Shown piece by piece: positions 59,391-64,000 of a stretch of 64,000 nucleotides of DNA. This DNA comes from Mycobacterium sp. 852013-50091_SCH5140682 (GTDB taxonomy: Bacteria > Actinomycetota > Actinomycetes > Mycobacteriales > Mycobacteriaceae): contig NZ_LZTB01000063.1 in the NCBI RefSeq assembly GCF_001665685.1, forward strand, positions 1-64,000, read 5' to 3'. Every line of letters begins with the position of its first letter. The stretch's first letter is position 1. Below the pieces are notes generated by a model. That model was not told the origin of the DNA. It was given only the letters and a program-made list of their open reading frames with translations, and did no database searches. The translations under genes were made by a program, and so were the position numbers.

Positions 59391-60028
59391 TTCGTCTGCG
59401 CTGCAGTCTGATACGACTTGATGTGGGCGATGGCGAGGTTCAGCGCCGACTGCATCAGGCGTGGGTCGTGCGCGGTCTGCGACAGCAGGTAGCCACCCTC
59501 GACAGCGGCGAGCAAGCCGGTGGCCAAGTCCTTCGTGTCGATGTCGGCGCGCAGGACACCGGTGTCGCGGATGCGACCCAGCGCGTCGGCAATCAGATCA
59601 CGCCACTGGGCGAAGTGTTGCGCCAGGGCCACCCGTGCGCGGTCGTCGCTGTCGGAGAGTTCGGCGGCCAGCGACCCCAGTTCGCAGCCCCACAGGCCGC
59701 GGCGCAGCGTGCAACGTTGGACCATGGCGTCCCGCCACAGGTCGAGCCCTCGCAGCGTGTCGACCTTCTCCAACCGCGGCCGCTGCCACGACAGCACCTC
59801 ACCGGCCTGCAGCGTGATGACCTCGTACACCAGCTCCGACTTGTCTTCGAAATGCTGGTAGAACTGCGATTTGCTGGCCGCGCTTGCGGCAAGCACCTCA
59901 TCGATGGTGGTCGCCGCAACGCCTTTGACGTACATCAACTCCGCAGCCGCCGCCACGATCCGGCCGCGGGTGGCGGCCCCGCGGGGCGTCAACCGCCGGC
60001 GCATCACCGGCTGCTGTTCGGACACCAC
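59387..60028 (-). CDS. TetR-family regulator, candidate regulator of desA3/reductase
   Basis: A 213-residue TetR protein (RGRIVAAAAELMYVKGVAAT, EVLAASAASKSQFYQHFEDK; C-terminal TetR_C domain with MVQRCTLRRGLWGCELG). GTG start at 60028, or ATG at 60004. It sits downstream of desA3 on the same strand, separated by a long inverted repeat. Its own promoter contains GGAC-N6-GTCC (60040-60053), a dyad of the type TetR proteins use for autoregulation. The operators at desA3 and the reductase have a different sequence, so a direct link remains to be shown. Confidence 0.88.
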   Translation of the reverse strand: MVSEQQPVMRRRLTPRGAATRGRIVAAAAELMYVKGVAATTIDEVLAASAASKSQFYQHFEDKSELVYEVITLQAGEVLSWQRPRLEKVDTLRGLDLWRDAMVQRCTLRRGLWGCELGSLAAELSDSDDRARVALAQHFAQWRDLIADALGRIRDTGVLRADIDTKDLATGLLAAVEGGYLLSQTAHDPRLMQSALNLAIAHIKSYQTAAQTN

Positions 60029-60074
60029 CCCACTGTAAACCGGACACTACGGTCCATTTCACCCCGAAACGACA

Positions 60075-60121
60075 ACTGCGGTGAGATCGGCGGTCCGGAT
60101 GGACCGCGATCTCACCGCAGT
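60075..60121. repeat. Long inverted repeat between desA3 and tetR
   Basis: ACTGCGGTGAGATCG begins the left arm (60075-60096), which pairs with 60101-60121 over 21 bp with one bulged base, around a GGAT loop. It lies 13 bp beyond the desA3 stop. No U-run, so either a U-less terminator or a dispersed palindrome like those at 24007 and 51385. Confidence 0.85.
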
Positions 60122-60134
60122 GTCGACGTGTCAG

Positions 60135-61418
60135 CTACGCGGCGTGCTTCACGGCACGCTTGGCCGCCCGGCGCTCACGACGCCACTCACGTGCCGTCTC
60201 GAACGCGGTCTTGAGGCCGCGGCGACGCCCGGTGACGGGATCGGTCTGGCCGAATCCGCCTTCTACGGCGTCGAGCTCCACGAACATCCGCTCGCTGTGG
60301 GTCTCCGGCGCATCGTCGGCGGTGTCCCGCAGGAACCGGTCCGGCAGCGACAGCTTGGCGATGGTGCGCCATGACTTCGCGTATTGCACCAGGAACGACC
60401 CCGTGGTGTAGGGCAGGTCGTACTTGTCGCACAGCGCCCGGACCCGGATGGAGATCTCGTAGAGCCGGTTGCTCGGCAGATCCGGATACAGGTGATGCTC
60501 GATCTGGTGGCACAGGTTGCCGCTCATGAACCGCAGCACCGGGCCGTTCTCGAAGTTGGCGCTGCCCAGCATCTGCCGCAGGTACCACTGGCCGCGGCTC
60601 TCACCGACCATGTCGGTCTTGGTGAACTTCTCCGCGCCGTCGGGGAAGTGGCCGCAGAAGATCACGGCGTTGGCCCACACGTTGCGGATGATGTTGGCCA
60701 CGGCGTTGGCCTTCAGGGTCGACTTGTACGTCGCACCGGGTGACAGTGCCGTCAGCGCGGGCCAGACGACGTAGTCCTTGGCCACCTGATGGCCGGCCTT
60801 GATGCCGAATTCCTTGACCCTGATCAACGTGGCGTTGCGGTCGTCGCGACCCTTGAAGATCTTGCCGAGCTCCAGGTGCTGCAGCCCCACGCCCCATTCG
60901 AACAACGTGCACAGCATGGTGTTGTAGAACAGGTTGAGCAGGTTCATCGGCTTCCAGCGCTGATCGCGGGTCACCCGGATCAGGCCGTAGCCCACATCGT
61001 CGTCCATGCCGAGGATGTTGGTGTACTTGTGGTGCATGAAGTTGTGGGTGAACCGCCAGTGCTTGGACGCCCCGCTCATGTCCCACTCCCATGTCGAGGA
61101 GTGAATCTCGGGGTCGTTCATCCAGTCCCACTGGCCGTGCATGACGTTGTGGCCGATCTCCATGTTCTCGATGATCTTGGCCACGCCCAAAGTCGCGGTG
61201 CCCGCCCACCAGGCCGAGCGGCGCGAGCTCGCCGCCAGCATCAGCCGGCCCGACACCTCGAGGGCGCGCTGGGCGGCGATGGTGCGGCGGATATAGCGCG
61301 CATCGCGCTCGCCACGGGAGTCTTCGATGTCCTGACGGATCGCATCGAGCTCGATGCCCAGGTTCTCGATATCGGCATCGGTGAGATGCGCGAACGCGGG
61401 AACGTCGGTGATAGCCAT
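60135..61418 (-). CDS. desA3: Membrane fatty-acyl desaturase DesA3
   Basis: A 427-residue membrane di-iron desaturase introducing the delta-9 double bond in stearoyl-CoA to give oleate. Histidine boxes: HNVMHGQ, HNFMHHKYTN and HQIEHH. Hydrophobic segments lie between the boxes. Ribosome-binding site AGGAGG before the ATG at 61418. It needs the NADPH reductase encoded 68 bp upstream on the same strand. A palindromic operator-like element covers positions 21-54 upstream of its start. Confidence 0.93.
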   Translation of the reverse strand: MAITDVPAFAHLTDADIENLGIELDAIRQDIEDSRGERDARYIRRTIAAQRALEVSGRLMLAASSRRSAWWAGTATLGVAKIIENMEIGHNVMHGQWDWMNDPEIHSSTWEWDMSGASKHWRFTHNFMHHKYTNILGMDDDVGYGLIRVTRDQRWKPMNLLNLFYNTMLCTLFEWGVGLQHLELGKIFKGRDDRNATLIRVKEFGIKAGHQVAKDYVVWPALTALSPGATYKSTLKANAVANIIRNVWANAVIFCGHFPDGAEKFTKTDMVGESRGQWYLRQMLGSANFENGPVLRFMSGNLCHQIEHHLYPDLPSNRLYEISIRVRALCDKYDLPYTTGSFLVQYAKSWRTIAKLSLPDRFLRDTADDAPETHSERMFVELDAVEGGFGQTDPVTGRRRGLKTAFETAREWRRERRAAKRAVKHAA

Positions 61419-61438
61419 CGTCAGCCTCCTCTCTCTTA

Positions 61439-61472
61439 CCTACGGTAGCGTAACCTACGATGCCGTAGGTTA
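61439..61472. promoter_or_regulatory. Operator-like double dyad upstream of desA3
   Basis: CCTACGGTAGCGTAA followed by CCTACGATGCCGTAGG. Within it GTAACCTACG-ATGC-CGTAGGTTAC (61449-61472) is a perfect 10-bp-arm inverted repeat. The same 34-bp pattern recurs at the reductase start (62641-62674) with about seven differences, which points to one regulator acting at both promoters. Confidence 0.8.
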
Positions 61473-61486
61473 CCAGTCAGTAAAGC

Positions 61487-62635
61487 TTAAACGTCGAGTA
61501 CACAATCGCCGGAAGCCGCCGAAACACAGGTCTGAATCCGGTTCCCTGGCTCATATTCGACGCCGGTACGCAGGTCGCGGACGTGTCCGCCGACCAGACC
61601 CACCACGCAGGATTGACAGATACCCATCCGGCACCCGAAGGGCATCCGGATGCCGACCTGTTCACCCGCATCCATCAACGGCGTCGCACTGTCGACATCG
61701 ACAGACTTGCCGCTGCGCTCGAACGTCACCGTGCCCCCAACACCATGCACCGCGGCGCGCGACACCGCGAACCGTTCCAGGTGCAGATGCTCAGGGATAC
61801 CCGCCGCCGCCCACACTTTCTCGGCGTCGTTGAGCATGCCCTCCGGCCCGCACGCCCAGGCCTGGCGGTCCTGCCAGTCCGGCACCACCTCGGCCAGCCG
61901 GGACAGGTCCAGCCGCCCCTCGGTGCGCGTGCTGCGCAGATGAAGCCGGTAGCCGGGATGCGCCTCGTGCAACTCGGCGAGCTCGGCCCCGAACATCACG
62001 TCCGCCTCCGTCGGCGCGGAGTGCACATGGATGATGTCGGTGATCTGATCGCGGCGCACCAGCGTGCGCAGCATCGACATGACCGGGGTGATACCGGATC
62101 CGGCGGTGAGGAACAGCACCGAGGCCGGCGCCGGGTCGGGCATGACGAAGTTGCCCTGCGGGGCGGCCAGCCGCACCACGGTGCCGGGCGCCAGGCCGTT
62201 GACCAGGTGGCTGGACAGGAAGCCCTCGGGCATCGCCTTGACGGTGATCGCGATGGTGCGCTGACCGGCGATCGGATGCTTGTCCGGCACGGAGGTCAGC
62301 GAGTAGGAGCGCCACCGCCACCGGCCGTCCATCAGCACGCCGATGCCGATGTACTGCCCCGGCTCGTAGTCGAACGAGAATCCCCAGCCCGGCTTGACCA
62401 CCAGCGTTGCCGAGTCGGACGTCTCTTGACGCACCTCGACCACCCGGCCCCGCAGCTCGCGCGCGGACCACAGCGGGTTGGCGAGCTTCAGGTAGTCATC
62501 GGGCAGCAGCGGTGTGGTGATCCGGCCCGCGATGGTACGCAACGCATGCCAGCCGGGACGCTCCTTGGCACCCGCGACAGTGGGACGGACGGTGTCGGCC
62601 ACATTGGCCGAGACTTTGATGGAGTTCTTGGCCAT
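61487..62635 (-). CDS. Ferredoxin-type reductase, electron donor to DesA3
   Basis: A 382-residue flavoprotein: FAD domain (FSFDYEPGQYIGIGV, RWRSYSLTSVP), NAD(P) domain (FLTAGSGITPVMSMLRTLV, ACGPEGML), and a C-terminal plant-type 2Fe-2S domain (PFGCRMGICQSC...CVSAASGD). This is the Rv3230c type that drives DesA3. No Shine-Dalgarno sequence is evident and an operator-like element begins 6 bp before the ATG, so the mRNA may be leaderless or start very close to the codon. Confidence 0.93.
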   Translation of the reverse strand: MAKNSIKVSANVADTVRPTVAGAKERPGWHALRTIAGRITTPLLPDDYLKLANPLWSARELRGRVVEVRQETSDSATLVVKPGWGFSFDYEPGQYIGIGVLMDGRWRWRSYSLTSVPDKHPIAGQRTIAITVKAMPEGFLSSHLVNGLAPGTVVRLAAPQGNFVMPDPAPASVLFLTAGSGITPVMSMLRTLVRRDQITDIIHVHSAPTEADVMFGAELAELHEAHPGYRLHLRSTRTEGRLDLSRLAEVVPDWQDRQAWACGPEGMLNDAEKVWAAAGIPEHLHLERFAVSRAAVHGVGGTVTFERSGKSVDVDSATPLMDAGEQVGIRMPFGCRMGICQSCVVGLVGGHVRDLRTGVEYEPGNRIQTCVSAASGDCVLDV

Positions 62636-62640
62636 GACAA

Positions 62641-62674
62641 CCTACGGTACCGTAACTTACGGTGCCGTAGCTAG
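62641..62674. promoter_or_regulatory. Operator-like double dyad upstream of DesA3 reductase
   Basis: CCTACGGTACCGTAA (containing the perfect palindrome TACGGTACCGTA, 62643-62654) followed by CTTACGGTGCCGTAGC. It is the counterpart of the element at 61439-61472. A bound protein here would cover the transcription start of the reductase gene. Confidence 0.8.
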
Positions 62675-62740
62675 TCGTAGCATCCGGCGCGCGGCACAAA
62701 TCATGGTTTTGATTCTCCCCCAGATCAAGCGGTTCGGCGA

Positions 62741-62809
62741 CTACGAGACCAGGGAGTTCTTGTAGACCTTGCCGTCCTTCATGATGACCTTGAAGTTGCG
62801 TCCGGCGTC
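62741..62809 (-). pseudogene. Remnant of amidohydrolase C-terminus
   Basis: The 22 codons before the TAG at 62741 read DAGRNFKVIMKDGKVYKNSL then VS. NFKVIMKDGKVYKN is characteristic of the last strand of imidazolonepropionase-like amidohydrolases. The rest of such an enzyme (about 400 residues) is absent: the next gene begins one base upstream in another frame. It therefore looks like the stub of a deleted gene. No start codon or ribosome-binding site gives it independent expression. Confidence 0.6.
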
Positions 62810-62810
62810 G

Positions 62811-63308
62811 CTACAGCAGTTCGAGCAGGAACGGCAGTTCCTGCGACGCATACCAGGCGAGGTCGTGATCCTGGGCATCTCCGACCGTGAGCTCGGCGTC
62901 CTCGTCGCCCAGATCGGCGTCGTCGATCACTTCCACAGCCGCCAGCACCGCCGGTTCGGCGGCGGCGTTGTCCACGTAGGCCGCGATGATGTCGTCGAAG
63001 GGCACAGGCCCCGACAGCCGCACCACCGCGTCGTCGAGATCGGGCCGCGGCGTCGCCGAGGCCACCTCGGCGACCACCACCGCCCGCCGCGCCGGTAGCC
63101 CGGTATCGCCCCCCGCGGCGAGCAGGCGCAGCGAGGCCAAGGCCGCCTCCTGCAGCGCCACCTCGGCGAGCTCGTCGTCGTCACCCTCGGCGTAGGCCTC
63201 ACGCAGTGTCGGCGTGACCGCGAACGCGGTCCCGTTCGTCACGAGCAGGACCCGGTCGGCGACGAGCTGCTGCAGGCCGGCCAGAGTCGCCGGGATGTAC
63301 ACGCGCAC
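62811..63308 (-). CDS. DUF6912/Rv3231c-like conserved protein
   Basis: A 165-residue acidic, Ala-rich soluble protein (MRVYIPATLAGLQQLVADRV, VALQEAALASLRLLAAGG, ARRAVVVAEVASATPRPDLD, TVGDAQDHDLAWYASQELPF). This matches the conserved mycobacterial family to which I believe Rv3231c belongs; its function is unknown. GTG start at 63308. Located between the DesA3 reductase and ppk2 genes, the same order as in M. tuberculosis as remembered. Confidence 0.8.
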   Translation of the reverse strand: MRVYIPATLAGLQQLVADRVLLVTNGTAFAVTPTLREAYAEGDDDELAEVALQEAALASLRLLAAGGDTGLPARRAVVVAEVASATPRPDLDDAVVRLSGPVPFDDIIAAYVDNAAAEPAVLAAVEVIDDADLGDEDAELTVGDAQDHDLAWYASQELPFLLELL

Positions 63309-63338
63309 CCCGCGAGACTAGCCGTCCGCAGCGGTGTT

Positions 63339-64000
63339 CTACTCGCGGTCCCCGATCAGTGTCGCGACATGATCGTCGACGTATCGGGCCAGGTCCCGCG
63401 ACGGGCGCCGGTAGTCGCCCGTCTGCACGGGGCGATCAGGCAATGTCACGGGCGGCCGCTCGACGTCGTGGTAGTCGATGGTGGACAGCAAATGCGCCAT
63501 CATGTTGAGCCGGGCATGCTTCTTGATGTCGGATTCGACGATGTACCAAGGACTTTGCGGCGTATCGGTGTGCACCATCATCTGGTCCTTGGCCCGTGAA
63601 TAGTCCTCCCAGCGGTATACCGATTCCAGATCCATCGGCGAGAGCTTCCACTGCCTGACCGGATCGTCCTTACGCGACTGGAACCGGCGCAGCTGCTCAT
63701 CGTCGGACACCGAGAACCAGTATTTGCGCAGCAGGATCCCGTCTTCGAGCAGCATCTGCTCGAAGATAGGGGTCTGCCGCAGGAACAGCTGATGCTCGCG
63801 CGGCGTGCAAAAACCCATCACCTGTTCGACGCCGGCCCGGTTGTACCAGGACCGATCGAACAACACGATCTCGCCCTTGGCGGGCAGATGCGCGATGTAG
63901 CGCTGGTAATACCATTGCCCGCGTTCGCGTTCGGTGGGTGCGGGCAGTGCGGCCACCCTGGCGACGCGCGGGCTGAGATATTCGGTGATCCGCTTGATGG
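63339..64000 (-). CDS. ppk2: Polyphosphate kinase 2 family protein, 5' end missing
   Basis: The C-terminal about 220 residues of a PPK2 protein, continuing off the right edge of the window, where the first codons read IKRITEYLSPRVARVAALPA. Conserved parts are GQWYYQRYIAHLPAKGEIVL, FDRSWYNRAGVEQVMGF (Walker B and lid region), FSVSDDEQLRRFQSR, WKLSPMDLE and WYIVESDIKKHARLN. The Walker A loop lies outside the window. PPK2 enzymes transfer phosphate between polyphosphate and nucleotides. Position next to the DUF6912-like gene fits Rv3232c. Confidence 0.92.
   Translation of the reverse strand, partial: IKRITEYLSPRVARVAALPAPTERERGQWYYQRYIAHLPAKGEIVLFDRSWYNRAGVEQVMGFCTPREHQLFLRQTPIFEQMLLEDGILLRKYWFSVSDDEQLRRFQSRKDDPVRQWKLSPMDLESVYRWEDYSRAKDQMMVHTDTPQSPWYIVESDIKKHARLNMMAHLLSTIDYHDVERPPVTLPDRPVQTGDYRRPSRDLARYVDDHVATLIGDRE

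Noticed and set aside
1..64000. tRNA, rRNA, CRISPR array, insertion sequence, prophage or replication origin
   Set aside because: No cloverleaf genes, repeat-spacer arrays, transposase or integrase genes, or DnaA-box clusters were recognised by reading; covariance and profile searches were not possible.

Overview
The window is high-GC actinobacterial DNA, most like a fast-growing mycobacterium (Mycolicibacterium, near M. smegmatis). Recognisable mycobacterial genes support this: WhiB1, PdtaS, a 71-residue biotinylated protein, ribosomal protein bL37, RshA/SigH, an SRAP protein, AroA, RsgA, DesA3 with its reductase, and PPK2. From memory their order matches the Rv3218-Rv3232c block of M. tuberculosis. 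The first 39 bases are not genomic: positions 7-39 are an Illumina Nextera adapter, so the contig end lies at about position 40 and truncates the first gene.

Layout. (1) 0.04-8.4 kb: a GntR regulator diverges from an operon of APC permease, DUF6176-like protein, YhfX-type PLP protein and aldehyde dehydrogenase, and a dihydroxy-acid dehydratase diverges from a MmyB-like regulator. (2) 8.4-17.0 kb: quinate/shikimate and protocatechuate catabolism. A minus-strand unit (QuiC-AroQ-membrane protein) and a plus-strand unit (shikimate/quinate dehydrogenase, MFS transporter, PcaH-PcaG-PcaB-PcaC) flank a TetR gene, and each promoter carries a related 22-bp operator. (3) 17-22.9 kb: conserved core with VanY-like peptidase, lipid kinase, WhiB1, PdtaS, biotinyl protein, bL37, RshA/SigH and YbaK. 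(4) 22.9-30.7 kb: benzoate to enol-lactone, CatR-CatB-CatA-CatC divergent from BenA-BenB and an 853-residue BenC-FCD-BenD fusion. (5) 30.7-38.5 kb: a CoA-dependent degradation module of unknown substrate (DUF35 and thiolase-like pair, two acyl-CoA dehydrogenases, a double CaiB CoA-transferase, LysR), then a YchJ protein. (6) 38.6-46.1 kb: alcohol dehydrogenase, the Pnkp/Hen1 RNA-repair pair, and a large ATP-binding LuxR regulator. (7) 46.1-50.5 kb: PcaF-PcaD-PcaI-PcaJ with a divergent LysR gene. (8) 50.5-64 kb: mostly conserved core again: SDR, methyltransferases, an enoyl-CoA hydratase with a TetR, SRAP protein, AroA, RsgA, small exported proteins, DesA3 and its reductase with shared operators, a DUF6912-like protein and partial PPK2.

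Together the catabolic genes encode both branches of the beta-ketoadipate pathway. Benzoate goes through catechol and muconate to muconolactone and then the enol-lactone. Quinate and shikimate go through dehydroshikimate and protocatechuate to the same enol-lactone. The shared lower steps (PcaD, PcaIJ, PcaF) yield succinyl-CoA and acetyl-CoA. PcaC and PcaD are separate genes about 30 kb apart rather than a fused PcaL.

The most unusual items are the BenC-FCD-BenD fusion, a perfect 53-nt palindrome between catB and catA, the Cys-less thiolase/DUF35 module, the Pnkp/Hen1 pair beside a LAL-type regulator, and several strong operator-like dyads. No tRNA, rRNA, CRISPR array, insertion sequence or prophage gene was recognised, and no gene-free stretch exceeds 300 bases (the longest is the 257 bp before whiB1).
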